Origin: Bin5 sp965207495
Lineage (GTDB): Bacteria > Chloroflexota > Anaerolineae > Caldilineales > Caldilineaceae
Direction of reading: 5' to 3'
DNA: 64,000 bases
Assembly (NCBI GenBank): GCA_965207495.1
Contig: OZ242287.1
Span: forward strand, 5,270,001 to 5,334,000
Below the pieces are notes generated by a model. The model made no database searches and had not been told where the DNA came from. It saw nothing but the letters and a program-made list of their open reading frames with translations. Within the stretch, counting starts at the first letter, position 1; every line of letters begins with the position of its first letter. The position numbers were made by a program, and so were the translations under genes. Positions 17,509-26,776 of the stretch are shown here, in pieces.

Positions 17509-18669
17509 ATGGATGCAGTGAAGGCAGGCCCGTCTGAAGCCGAGGAGTTGGCCGATCTGTTGCTGGAAGATGTGGACGACGAAGTCGAGGAGGCTTACTA
17601 TCTGGCGCCTCCTCTTGTACTGACATGGCGCAAGTTCCGCAAGCATAATTTGGCCGTGATTTCGGCATTTGTACTCCTGATACTCTACCTGCTAGTTCTC
17701 TTCGCGGAGTTCATTTCTCCTCATTCGCCTCACGAACGTTATGTCGAGTATGCGCAGGCGCCGCCGCAGCGCCTGCGTTTCATTGACAGCGAGGGAAAGT
17801 TCCATTTGCAGCCGTTCGTTTACGGGACTGAACAGCAGATGGATGACAAGTTCATGCGCACTTACCCGCCGATCACAGACCAGATCTATCCCGTGCGCCT
17901 CATTGTGCGCGGCGCCCCGTATAAGATGTGGAACTTCCTGCGGACAGACGTTCACCTGTTCGGCGCGGATCCGGAGGCCCCGCTGTTCCTGCTTGGAACG
18001 GATGGCGACGGTCGGGACCTGCTGTCCCGGCTGATCTTCGGCACGCGTCTCTCGCTCTCGATTGGACTTCTGGGCGTGGCGCTGAGCTTCCTACTCGGCA
18101 TCATTATTGGCGGTATATCCGGCTACTTCGGCGGTCTGACGGATACAATCGTCCAGAGGTTTATCGAGATTCTGCGGGCATTCCCCAGCCTTCCACTGTG
18201 GATGGCTCTGAGCGCGGCTTTGCCGGCCAACTGGTCAGTCGTGCGCGTCTATTTCTTCATTACATTGATTCTGTCGATTCTGGGCTGGACGGGCATGGCG
18301 CGGGTAGTGCGGGGCAAGTTCCTGGCGGTTCGCGAGGAGGCGTTTGTCAAGGCCGCTCGACTGTCCGGCGCCAATACGGCCTGGATCATACGCAGGCATC
18401 TTGTGCCCTCATTTATGAGCCACATCATCGCTGTGGCGACTTTGAGCGTTCCGGGCATGATCATTGGCGAAACGACGCTCAGCTTTCTGGGTGTCGGGCT
18501 GCGTTCGCCCGCCATCAGCTGGGGCGTTCTGCTCCAGGACGCCCAGCAAGTCCAGGTGATTATTCGGCTGCCTTGGATGTTGCTGCCCGCCGTCATGGTG
18601 GTGGTTGCCGTACTCGCTTTTAATTTTGTGGGCGACGGTCTGCGCGATGCGGCTGACCCCTATCTATAG
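17509..18669 (+). CDS. Peptide/oligopeptide-type ABC transporter permease 2 (DppC-like)
   Basis: The second permease, 386 aa from an ATG at 17509 with AGGAG about 13 nt upstream. A TTG at 17404 in frame would overlap the previous gene and add 35 unconserved residues. After a first helix (~55-75) there is an unusually long extracytoplasmic loop of ~100 residues before the core, a feature of a DppC subgroup. The EAA-like loop is FVKAARLSGANTAWIIRRHL. It works with permease 1 and the two ATPases downstream. Confidence 0.92.
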   Translation: MDAVKAGPSEAEELADLLLEDVDDEVEEAYYLAPPLVLTWRKFRKHNLAVISAFVLLILYLLVLFAEFISPHSPHERYVEYAQAPPQRLRFIDSEGKFHLQPFVYGTEQQMDDKFMRTYPPITDQIYPVRLIVRGAPYKMWNFLRTDVHLFGADPEAPLFLLGTDGDGRDLLSRLIFGTRLSLSIGLLGVALSFLLGIIIGGISGYFGGLTDTIVQRFIEILRAFPSLPLWMALSAALPANWSVVRVYFFITLILSILGWTGMARVVRGKFLAVREEAFVKAARLSGANTAWIIRRHLVPSFMSHIIAVATLSVPGMIIGETTLSFLGVGLRSPAISWGVLLQDAQQVQVIIRLPWMLLPAVMVVVAVLAFNFVGDGLRDAADPYL

Positions 18670-18693
18670 GAGCCATTGCGGGAGAGGGATGCA

Positions 18694-19713
18694 TTGACGG
18701 GCAACCTACTCGAAGTCAGAGAACTGAAGACCTACTTCTTCACCGATGAGGGCATCGTCAAAGCTGTCGACGGAGTCAGCCTTGACCTCGCGCGCGGTCA
18801 GACGCTGGGCGTGGTGGGCGAGAGCGGCTGCGGCAAAAGCATCACCGCACAATCGATCATGCGAATCGAACCGACCCCTGGCAAGGTGGTTGGCGGCGAG
18901 ATTCTCTGGCAGCGGCAAGAGAACGGATCCCAGACAGATCTGGTGAAGCTGGAGCAGGACGGCAGCGAGATAAGGGCGATACGCGGTGCCGAGATCGCGA
19001 TGATCTTCCAGGAGCCGATGAGCTCCTTCAGCATGGTGCATACAGTCGGACAGCAGATCATGGAAGCGGTGCAGCTGCACCAGGATGTGAGCTCGACAGA
19101 TGCGCGCGACATCTCGGTCGAAATGTTGAGCAACGTCGGCATTCCCGATCCTTTGCAACGGATCGACGAGTATCCCTTCAGGCTCAGCGGCGGGATGTTG
19201 CAGCGCGCCATGATCGCGATGGCCCTCTCCTGCAACCCCAACCTGCTCATCGCGGATGAGCCGACGACTGCGCTGGACGTGACGATCCAGGCCCAGATCC
19301 TCGATCTGATGAACCGCTCGCAGGAACAGCTGGGCATGGCCATTATGATCATCACCCACGATCTGAGTGTGGTGGCGGAGATGGCTGACATCGTGGTGGT
19401 AATGTATTGGGGGCGCGTGGTTGAGCAGGCTTCGGTCAGGACCATCTTCCGCGCACCAAGACATCCCTATACAGCTGGGCTGCAACGGTCGATTCCCAAG
19501 TTGGGTGATGTCAAGAAGGACCGGCTCAGTTCGATCAGGGGCGTTGTGCCCGACCCTTTCGCCAACTTGCAAGGCTGCCCCTACCATCCTCGTTGCCCTG
19601 ATGCCGTGAAGGGCGTGTGCGACGAGGGTTTGCCGCCGGCGCTGGTCGAGATTGAATTGGAGCACCATGTGGCCTGTTTTCTTTATCACGAAGAGAGGGT
19701 AGAGCCTGCGTAG
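18694..19713 (+). CDS. Peptide-type ABC transporter ATPase 1 (DppD-like)
   Basis: A 339-aa ATPase: Walker A GESGCGKSIT, signature LSGGMLQRAMI, Walker B LLIADEPTTALD, and the OppD/DppD C-terminal Cys motif (CPYHPRCPDAVKGVC) that in relatives can bind an iron-sulphur cluster. I prefer the TTG at 18694 because GGAGAGGG lies 5 nt upstream; another TTG at 18676 is in frame. ATP hydrolysis drives import through the two permeases. Confidence 0.94.
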   Translation: MTGNLLEVRELKTYFFTDEGIVKAVDGVSLDLARGQTLGVVGESGCGKSITAQSIMRIEPTPGKVVGGEILWQRQENGSQTDLVKLEQDGSEIRAIRGAEIAMIFQEPMSSFSMVHTVGQQIMEAVQLHQDVSSTDARDISVEMLSNVGIPDPLQRIDEYPFRLSGGMLQRAMIAMALSCNPNLLIADEPTTALDVTIQAQILDLMNRSQEQLGMAIMIITHDLSVVAEMADIVVVMYWGRVVEQASVRTIFRAPRHPYTAGLQRSIPKLGDVKKDRLSSIRGVVPDPFANLQGCPYHPRCPDAVKGVCDEGLPPALVEIELEHHVACFLYHEERVEPA

Positions 19714-19729
19714 GGCGGAGCCAGACCAG

Positions 19730-20755
19730 ATGAAAGAAGTCCTCTTAGAATTGGTTGATGTCAAGAAGCATTTTCCCGTCACACGCGGCGTGTTCCAGAA
19801 GGTGATCGGTCACGTCAAGGCGGTCGACGGGGTCAGTTTTGCGATCAGGGCAGGTGAAACGTTCAGCCTGGTCGGGGAGAGCGGGTGCGGAAAGACGACG
19901 ATTGGGAATTTGATCGTGAGGGCATTGCCGCCCAGCAGCGGCGAAATCCTGTTCCGGCACAACGGCGACCTGGTGGACCTTGCAAGCCTCTCGGAGCAGG
20001 AACTTAAGTCGCGGGGTATTCGCCGGGCGATGCAGATGATCTTCCAGGACCCCTTCTCTTCGCTGAACCCGCGAATGCGCGTGCTGGACGTGGTGGGCGA
20101 GCCGCTCATCGTCAACGAAATCGCCAAGGGTAAGGAGCTGGAAGATCGCGTCAGACAGCTGCTCGGGCAAGTGGGACTGAAACCCCACTACCTGAAGCGC
20201 TATCCCCACGCGTTCAGCGGCGGGCAGCGACAGCGCATCGGTTTGGCCAGAGCCTTGGCGCTCAATCCCAGCCTGATCGTCGCCGATGAACCGGTGTCGG
20301 CGCTGGACGTGTCGATCCAGGCGCAGATTCTCAACCTTCTACAGGATTTGCAGGAGGCGTTTCAGCTGACATTTCTCTTCATTTCCCACGATTTGAGCGT
20401 CGTCGAGCATATCAGCGACAGGGTGGCGGTCATGTATGTGGGAAAAATTGTGGAACTGGCGGAAACGGAGCCACTCTTCCGTCAGCCCATGCATCCTTAC
20501 ACCGAGGCGTTGCTGTCGGCGGTACCACGTTCCGATCCGGAGTCAAAGAAGGAACGAATTCTCCTTTCAGGCGAGGTGGCGGACCCAGCCGATCCTCCGC
20601 TGGGCTGTGCCTTCCACCCGCGCTGCCCGTATCAGATCGAACGCTGCGCGAACGAGGAGCCGGTCTTGCAGGAGACCAAACCCGGTCACTTTGTCAGCTG
20701 CCATCGCACTGAGGAACTGCAGTTGACAGGGGTAGAGCCAGTCCAAGTGGGCTGA
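19730..20755 (+). CDS. Peptide-type ABC transporter ATPase 2 (DppF-like)
   Basis: A 341-aa ATPase: Walker A GESGCGKTTI, signature FSGGQRQRIGLARAL, Walker B LIVADEPVSALDVS, and the C-terminal CAFHPRCPYQIERC Cys motif. It starts 16 bp after ATPase 1, with GGCGGAG upstream of the ATG. It forms the ATPase heterodimer of the importer. Confidence 0.95.
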   Translation: MKEVLLELVDVKKHFPVTRGVFQKVIGHVKAVDGVSFAIRAGETFSLVGESGCGKTTIGNLIVRALPPSSGEILFRHNGDLVDLASLSEQELKSRGIRRAMQMIFQDPFSSLNPRMRVLDVVGEPLIVNEIAKGKELEDRVRQLLGQVGLKPHYLKRYPHAFSGGQRQRIGLARALALNPSLIVADEPVSALDVSIQAQILNLLQDLQEAFQLTFLFISHDLSVVEHISDRVAVMYVGKIVELAETEPLFRQPMHPYTEALLSAVPRSDPESKKERILLSGEVADPADPPLGCAFHPRCPYQIERCANEEPVLQETKPGHFVSCHRTEELQLTGVEPVQVG

Positions 20756-20831
20756 GCACCACAGAAGGAGGTGATGCATACTGCTCAATCGCGGTCAACA
20801 TTCAACGCCAATTAGGAGAGGAGCAGCAAGC

Positions 20832-22850
20832 ATGAAGAAAGAGATTTTTGCCAAGCGTGACATTTCACGGCGTGAGTTCCTGCGCGTTTCCGGTGTGGCC
20901 GCAGCTGGCGCGGTGCTTGTCGCCTGTGGAGGAGGAGAGCCGGCGGCGCCGGCCGAAGCGTCGGCAGACACGGCAGCAGAAGAATCCGCGCCTGCTGCGA
21001 TGGAGAGCGCCAGCGGCTTCAGAGAAGCCCCGATGTTGGCCGAGATGGTTGCCAGTGGCGACCTGCCGCCCATAGATGAGCGTCTTCCCATCAACCCGCT
21101 GGTACTACCGGTAATCGACGGAATCGGCAAGTATGGCGGCGACATCAACACCGCAGGGCTGCGTCCGCCTCCGTTCAACGGCTACAACCTGGGCAACTTC
21201 TCTGGCCAGACACTGGTCTTCTATGCCTGGGGCCTGCGCGGCGACGTTGGCGAGGTTGTGCCGAATATCGCCGAGTCTTTCGAGATCAACGAAGATTCCT
21301 CCTACTTTAGGGTCCACCTGCGAGAGGGCCTGAAGTGGTCGGATGGCGAGCCGTATGACGCTGACGACGCGGCGTTCTACTGGAACAGCGTGCTGCAGAA
21401 CGAGGAGTTGCGTCCTGTCAAGCCGCCGGTGTACCTCAACTCGGACGAAAACCTGATGGAGTTCAATGTCGTCGACAATTTCACGATTGAATTTGTCGCG
21501 GACACGCCAAAGCCGTGGTTCATGGACCGGCTGGCCTCCTACTGGTCGGGCGGCGATTTCTGCCGGCATCCCGAGCACTACATGAAGCAGTTCCACCCGG
21601 ACTTTGCGGAGGAGGAGGATCTCAACGGCCTGGTGAGCGATGGCGGCTTCAACAGTTGGAATGAGTTGTTCGGCCACAAGGTCGGGCCTCATAATGTTGA
21701 GGGGCAGATCATGAAGCCCTACTTGCAGGGCTTCATCCCGACGAAGGTCGCTCCGGATACGCCACCCTGGATCTGGGAACGCAACCCTTATTTCTGGGCC
21801 GTAGACGAAGAAGGCCAGCAGCTTCCTTACATCGACCGCATCCTGCACACGCAGGTTAGCAAGGAAGTGCAGGAGTTGCAGGCCCTGACAGGTGACCTGG
21901 AGTATGTTTGCTGGCTCGACTTCAAGTTGCTGCCGGACTTTCTGCAGGCGGAGGAAGAAGGGAAGTTGCGGGTAGTCAAGTACTACTTCCCCGGTGACAC
22001 GATGCTCAACGTCACCTTCAACTTGCATACCGAGGACGAGGCTCAGCGAGCGATCTACCAGGATCTTCGCTTCCGCAAGGCGGTCTCACACGCGATCAAC
22101 CGCGAGGAGATCGACCAGCTGAACTACTTCGGCACGGTCAGCCCGTCGCAGCCGATGCCGCCGCTGGGGACGCCGACACGCGCGGCAACGGAGCATCTGG
22201 CTACGCTTTACACCGAGTATGACCCGGATATGGCCAACTCGCTGCTTGACGAGATCGGCCTCGACCAGCGCAACGCCGACGGCTGGCGGCTGCGCCCGGA
22301 CGGAGAAGAACTGTTCATTAACTTCGTCCACTACGGGTGGACGGACGACACCGAGCTGGTGGTCGATCATCTGCAGCAGGTTGGCATTCACGCCACCAAC
22401 AATTTCATTGACAGCCGACTGTTCTGGGAACGGATGCGGGCGATCGACTGGGATGCTCTGACGATTGGTGGAACGCCGACACACCCCTACATTCTGACGG
22501 CTCGACGCGGCTTCGTGCCCGAAAAGAACGCAGCTCCTTTCCCGCTCTTCGGCCTCTACCTGGAGACGAACGGCGAAGAGGGCCTGGAGCTCACGGGCGG
22601 GCCATTAGAGAATCAGGAAAAGTGGCTGGCGCTTCAGTCAGAGACCGACCCGGAGCAACAGCTCCAGTTGGTGATCGACATCGTAACCACGGCCCGTGAG
22701 GAGCTCTGGAATATCGGCACGACGACCATGTCTCCGATTGTCGGCGTCGTGGACCCGTCGATCAAGAACCTGCCGGATGAGATGTTCCTGGGCTGGGACA
22801 ACACGATGGCCGATGTGTACCGACCAGAGACAATGTTCTTTGACCGGTAG
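20832..22850 (+). CDS. Extracellular solute-binding lipoprotein, family 5
   Basis: A 672-aa binding protein of the importer. The N-terminus has a twin-arginine-like SRREFLRVSGVAAAG and a lipobox LVAC with Cys32, so it is probably exported folded and lipid-anchored. An Ala/Glu/Ser-rich tether leads into the SBP_bac_5 fold, with YFRVHLREGLKWSDGEPYDA as the family signature. Its size exceeds DppA (~535 aa), as in binding proteins for larger ligands. AGGAGAGGAG precedes the ATG. The last codons and stop lie in a 15-bp tandem repeat (22836-22895). Confidence 0.94.
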   Translation: MKKEIFAKRDISRREFLRVSGVAAAGAVLVACGGGEPAAPAEASADTAAEESAPAAMESASGFREAPMLAEMVASGDLPPIDERLPINPLVLPVIDGIGKYGGDINTAGLRPPPFNGYNLGNFSGQTLVFYAWGLRGDVGEVVPNIAESFEINEDSSYFRVHLREGLKWSDGEPYDADDAAFYWNSVLQNEELRPVKPPVYLNSDENLMEFNVVDNFTIEFVADTPKPWFMDRLASYWSGGDFCRHPEHYMKQFHPDFAEEEDLNGLVSDGGFNSWNELFGHKVGPHNVEGQIMKPYLQGFIPTKVAPDTPPWIWERNPYFWAVDEEGQQLPYIDRILHTQVSKEVQELQALTGDLEYVCWLDFKLLPDFLQAEEEGKLRVVKYYFPGDTMLNVTFNLHTEDEAQRAIYQDLRFRKAVSHAINREEIDQLNYFGTVSPSQPMPPLGTPTRAATEHLATLYTEYDPDMANSLLDEIGLDQRNADGWRLRPDGEELFINFVHYGWTDDTELVVDHLQQVGIHATNNFIDSRLFWERMRAIDWDALTIGGTPTHPYILTARRGFVPEKNAAPFPLFGLYLETNGEEGLELTGGPLENQEKWLALQSETDPEQQLQLVIDIVTTAREELWNIGTTTMSPIVGVVDPSIKNLPDEMFLGWDNTMADVYRPETMFFDR

Positions 22851-22895
22851 TTCTTTGATCGGTAGTTCTTTGATCGGTAGTTGTTTGACCGGTAG
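22836..22895 (+). repeat. 15-bp tandem repeat (x4) containing the stop codon
   Basis: Four units of TTCTTTGAYCGGTAG at 22836, 22851, 22866 and 22881. The first encodes the last residues FFDR and the TAG stop of the binding-protein gene. Since the unit is five codons long, each copy repeats TAG in the same frame. Confidence 0.95.
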
Positions 22896-22938
22896 TCGGC
22901 AACGGTAAATTCGCAATTGCGCCAATTGGAATAGAACG

Positions 22939-22966
22939 CAGCGGGAGGTCTTTCGGGGCCTCCTGC
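22939..22966 (+). terminator. Hairpin between binding-protein gene and the 915-aa gene
   Basis: The arms AGCGGGAGG and CCTCCTGCT (one G:U pair) form a stable hairpin without a T-run. It may attenuate or insulate rather than fully terminate. Confidence 0.5.
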
Positions 22967-22991
22967 TCCGTATGAGGGGCTTAATCTGGCT

Positions 22992-25739
22992 ATGTCTGAA
23001 ACAGCGCAGAACATTGGGGGTATCGGACCTCCTGAGGAGCAGGGGGATGCCGGGCAGCTGTTCTACCCGCTCACTAATGGGGCAATCGACAACTGGCTTT
23101 TGGCGGGTCCCCAAGCCACGCCGCTAACTGGGCCGGCATCGCCCACGGGAATCGGATTGAGCACTAATTCGAAAGATGCGCAGGATCGCTTTTATTCGAT
23201 GCTGCGCGCCGCCCGAAGAGCGCACTCATTTCTTCCTTATCCGCGTACGGACTCAGAGCGGCCCGGCCCTGCGAACGATCCAGGGACTCTGGCGGGGTGG
23301 AGAGAAGACGCTTCCGGCGCGCCGGCGGAAAGGGACAGTTTTCAGCTTGGCGAAGGTACGCTGACCTGGCGAGCCTACCGCTGTCTCGACGACCACTTTA
23401 TCGACCTAGGGGGTTTCTATCCGACCTGGCATTACGTGCAGGCATGGGCCTGCGCCGAACTGGTTTGTCCAACAGCACAGAAAGCAGAATTCGTGGTAAA
23501 TGTCTGCGGCGCGGCGGCAATCTGGCTGAACGGCGAGCAACTGCTGCTGCAGGAACGGCCCAGGCATAGCCATCTCTTGACTGTTGAAGCTCAGCTCCTG
23601 GTGGGCCACAACCAGATTTTGGCCCGTCTTGACACGGCAGCCAAGGGCGACTCGCCCCAGCGGTTCGGGCTGTCGATTGCCGGTAATCCTGAAGAAGGCT
23701 GGTCGGTCTGCCTGCCGACCCGGATTGCGGCGCTGGACCGGCGGCGGAAGTTTGAACGATTCTTCGAAGATGCCTGGCTGGACCGCTATCTCTATACTGC
23801 CGAGGACAACGTGCAGGTTTGCTGGCCCGATGAGTTCGACAGGCCGGAAAGCACTTCGGATACTGACATGGAGTTGCGCTTGCAGACCCCCAACGGGCGC
23901 ATATACATGATGGCTCGATCGCCTTTTCCCAAGAGCGGAGAGGCCGACGCCACGGTGGACATGGGCACGGCAAGGCGTGCGCCGGAGGGGGCTTGTGAAC
24001 TGCAGCTCATGCCTGGTCCGGAGGAATACGCCATCGGCGGTATGCGGATGCGACGGAGGCTTCACTTGCACGTCAGTAAGAACCGCTTCTCGGACCAGCC
24101 GGCAGAGCTTGGCGCCTATCCGCAGCGCAGAATCGAAGCCCTGCTCGATGCCACCCGGAGGCAGGACAATCTTTACTGCGAGGTTGCCAGGATGGCGCTG
24201 GAACGATGGTCACAGGTCCGAGTTGCCGCAGTGCAGCAGACTATCACCAACCTGATGGAGGACGCGGCGGGCGGCGCCTGCACGGTCGTCGGTCTGCTGG
24301 GCATGTTGGCGCGATACGGCGAGAACAGTTCATTTCCGGTCGACCTCAAGAGGGCCTTGGCGGAGCAGTCGTGCCGATTTCCATTTTGGGGGGAAGGAGA
24401 ACACTGCAGGGAGACAGGAGATTGGGGCGAGAGCGAGCAGATCCTCTACTTCGTGGCGCAGATCCTAGCCGGGCAGCTCTTCCCGGAGCGAGAATTCGGC
24501 TCCAGCGGGGCGACGGGGCTCCAGTTTCGTGAGGAAGGTGAGCGCAGCGCCGCAGCATGGTGCCAGGAAAGGGGCAGGTTTGGCTTTGCGGCGTGGGACT
24601 CATCGAGGATGGTTGAAGCCAACGTGGTTGCCCTGATCCATTTGGTTGACTTAGCGGAGAACGAAGAGGTGCGCGAACTGGCCGCAGTCGTCCTGGACAA
24701 GATCTTCCTCGGCATGGCCCTGAATTCCTTCCGCGGCGCGTACGGTTCCACGCAGGGCAGGGCCGACAGTCTTTCGGTTCGCAGTGCACGCATCGCGCCG
24801 TCGTCCGGCATCTCCCGCTTGCTGTGGGGCATGGGCGCCTTCAATGAGCATGTGATGGGCAGCGTCAGCCTCGCCTGCTCGGACATCTATTTTCTGCCGC
24901 CGATTATTGGAGCAATCGCGGCCGACCAGCCGGAAGCAGTGCTGAATCGGGAGCGACACAGCGCCGCGCCCTCGGCTGAGGGAAAACTGAAACCTGCGTC
25001 GTGGGAGGTCAACAAAGTAACCTACAGGACCCCGGATGCGATGCTCTGCTCTGCGCAGGATTACCGGCCGGGAGAACCAGGGGGCCAAGAACACATTTGG
25101 CAGGCAACCTTGGGGCCGGAAGCGGTGGTCTTTGTCAACCAGCCGGCCTGTCTGAGCGAAGTCGAGGCGCATCGACCGAACTGCTGGCGCGGGAACGGGA
25201 GGTTGCCGCGCGTCGCGCAGTGGCGGGACGCGCTTGTCGCCGTGTACAACTTTCGCAACGTTGACGGCGTTGCCGACTTCACGCACGCCTACTTTCCGGT
25301 TCATGCGTTTGACGAATATCGTTTGCGGGAGGGTTGGGCGTTTGCCCGCAAGGGTGACGGTTACCTGGCATTGACGGCAGCGCAGGGACTGACCCTGACG
25401 GAGCGGGGGGAGCAGGCCTACCGGGAGCTGCGCTCTTATGGCCGGGAAAACGTTTGGTTGTGCCAACTTGGGCGGCGGGCTGAGGACGGAGATTTCGCCG
25501 ACTTTCAGGCAAGGGCCTTGGCGCTACATGTGGAATTCGCCCAGTTGGCCGTCAAATTCGTAACCATGCGTGATGAAACGCTATCGTTCGGGTGGACGGG
25601 GCCGCTGAGCGTTAACGGCGGGGAAGAGGCAATTTGCGGATTCAGACAGTTCGAGAATCCTTACTGTACGGTTGAACCGGGCGCATCGCAGATGGAGTTG
25701 ATCCATGGGAAGGACGCGCTGCGGCTGCACTTTGTCTGA
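22992..25739 (+). CDS. Large unknown protein, possible carbohydrate-active enzyme
   Basis: A 915-aa protein without signal peptide. Residues ~150-230 look like a jelly-roll ligand-binding module (VNVCGAAAIWLNGEQLLL, then GHNQILARL). The middle (~400-640) is helical and rich in Trp/Glu, with FAAWDSSRMVEANVVALIHL and LALNSFRGAYGST-like text, which suggests an alpha/alpha barrel like heparinases and other lyases. The C-terminal ~250 residues look beta-rich. This three-part layout recalls polysaccharide lyases and unsaturated-glycan hydrolases, but I cannot identify the family or catalytic residues. It follows the importer with a 141-bp gap, so it may process the imported ligand. GAGGGG precedes the ATG. 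Confidence 0.7.
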   Translation: MSETAQNIGGIGPPEEQGDAGQLFYPLTNGAIDNWLLAGPQATPLTGPASPTGIGLSTNSKDAQDRFYSMLRAARRAHSFLPYPRTDSERPGPANDPGTLAGWREDASGAPAERDSFQLGEGTLTWRAYRCLDDHFIDLGGFYPTWHYVQAWACAELVCPTAQKAEFVVNVCGAAAIWLNGEQLLLQERPRHSHLLTVEAQLLVGHNQILARLDTAAKGDSPQRFGLSIAGNPEEGWSVCLPTRIAALDRRRKFERFFEDAWLDRYLYTAEDNVQVCWPDEFDRPESTSDTDMELRLQTPNGRIYMMARSPFPKSGEADATVDMGTARRAPEGACELQLMPGPEEYAIGGMRMRRRLHLHVSKNRFSDQPAELGAYPQRRIEALLDATRRQDNLYCEVARMALERWSQVRVAAVQQTITNLMEDAAGGACTVVGLLGMLARYGENSSFPVDLKRALAEQSCRFPFWGEGEHCRETGDWGESEQILYFVAQILAGQLFPEREFGSSGATGLQFREEGERSAAAWCQERGRFGFAAWDSSRMVEANVVALIHLVDLAENEEVRELAAVVLDKIFLGMALNSFRGAYGSTQGRADSLSVRSARIAPSSGISRLLWGMGAFNEHVMGSVSLACSDIYFLPPIIGAIAADQPEAVLNRERHSAAPSAEGKLKPASWEVNKVTYRTPDAMLCSAQDYRPGEPGGQEHIWQATLGPEAVVFVNQPACLSEVEAHRPNCWRGNGRLPRVAQWRDALVAVYNFRNVDGVADFTHAYFPVHAFDEYRLREGWAFARKGDGYLALTAAQGLTLTERGEQAYRELRSYGRENVWLCQLGRRAEDGDFADFQARALALHVEFAQLAVKFVTMRDETLSFGWTGPLSVNGGEEAICGFRQFENPYCTVEPGASQMELIHGKDALRLHFV

Positions 25740-26776
25740 GCCTGCTGCTCGCAACCTCACGTTCCCGCTTGATTGCGGCGCATGATCTCACACGTTTCCT
25801 GCTTGGTCGATGCCTGGTGGCCTGGTAGGGGAAGAATGTGGGCGTGGACAGTGTCGATTTTCCACACTTTCTGGGGAAAGAGTGCATCCTCCAACTCCCC
25901 CGGGGACGCGGGCGCCCATTGCGCGCCAGTCCTGCGAGTGCTGTGCGCCGCACTTGGAGCCGGCCGAAACGCGAAGCGCTAACGGCATCTTCAGCACGCC
26001 TGCCTATATGGCCTGCCACTTGGCCATCTGGTTGAGAATTTCATCGCCGGCCCGCCCCATGAAGTCGCAGTACGTCAGCTCCGCTGCCACGTGTCCGGCG
26101 CTGAGAGTATAGCCGACCGCTGTGCCGACGTTGGCGCCTTCGGATGTGGGGGCGTTGAAGGACCTGTGGTATGGCAGGCACTCGGTTAAGCCTCGATATA
26201 CTCCAACAGCGCCAGTCCCGGTTCTCCTCGCCAAAAGCGATCATTGCAGGAACTTCGCAGAAGCGGTGAACCCTCGCTTTGAAGAGCGCTTCAGCGGCGG
26301 CGACGGCTCCGAGTCCGGACAGGGTTTTGCCCTGCTGGTTGATGCCGAAGCACTGCTTGGTCCGCGTATGCTGCTGGCGGCTCTCCTGGCGGGGGATGCG
26401 CACTTCCGGCTTGTTCTCTGCCATCCGATCGCGCGCCTGGTCTGAGACTATTCGCGCGCCGAAGGCGGAATAGCCCCTGGCCAGAATCTCGCCGTGGCTA
26501 CGGTGGGAGCCGCTGATGGAAGCTCTGGCCGACGGCGACCGCCTTGTGCCCGACCGAGAGATGGGCCGGACCGCGATGGTCGTAGACGATGCCCGGGTAG
26601 GTGCCTTCGCGCTTGATGCGGTCGAGCACAGTTTCGAATTCAAGGATACAGACTATGTCCCGATAGATGCGGAGCAAGTTTTCGCGGCCAATGAAAAACC
26701 CCTGTGTCCCAACAGGAAAGGGTCAGGATTCAGGGGTAACTTTTGTTCTTGCGACAGAGTCGACTCGGACTCCCGT
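25740..26776. other. Gene-poor region with a decayed gene
   Basis: A ~1-kb gap between convergent genes. Its right two thirds hold a broken minus-strand gene (25988-26690); the left 250 bp show nothing recognisable. A long-loop hairpin with arms ACCCCTG/CAGGGGT lies around 26697-26742. Confidence 0.6.
25988..26690 (-). pseudogene. Decayed gene, protein sequence spread over three frames
   Basis: Reading the minus strand from 26690 gives a protein-like stretch GTQGFFIGRENLLRIYRD, then REGTYPGIVYDHRGPAHLSV, ending in a stop near 26508. Continuation is in another frame, GYSAFGARIVSDQ to GKTLSGLGAVAAAEALF (about 26240-26490), and in a third, GANVGTAVGYTLSAGHVAAE to NQMAKWQA (to 26007). Each piece has normal amino-acid composition while the alternative frames do not. 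The pieces therefore look like one gene broken by at least two frameshifts, with no start visible. I do not recognise the family. Confidence 0.6.

Noticed and set aside
22836..22895. Programmed stop-codon read-through of the binding protein
   Set aside because: Read-through would meet three more in-frame TAG codons within 45 nt, so no useful extension is made.
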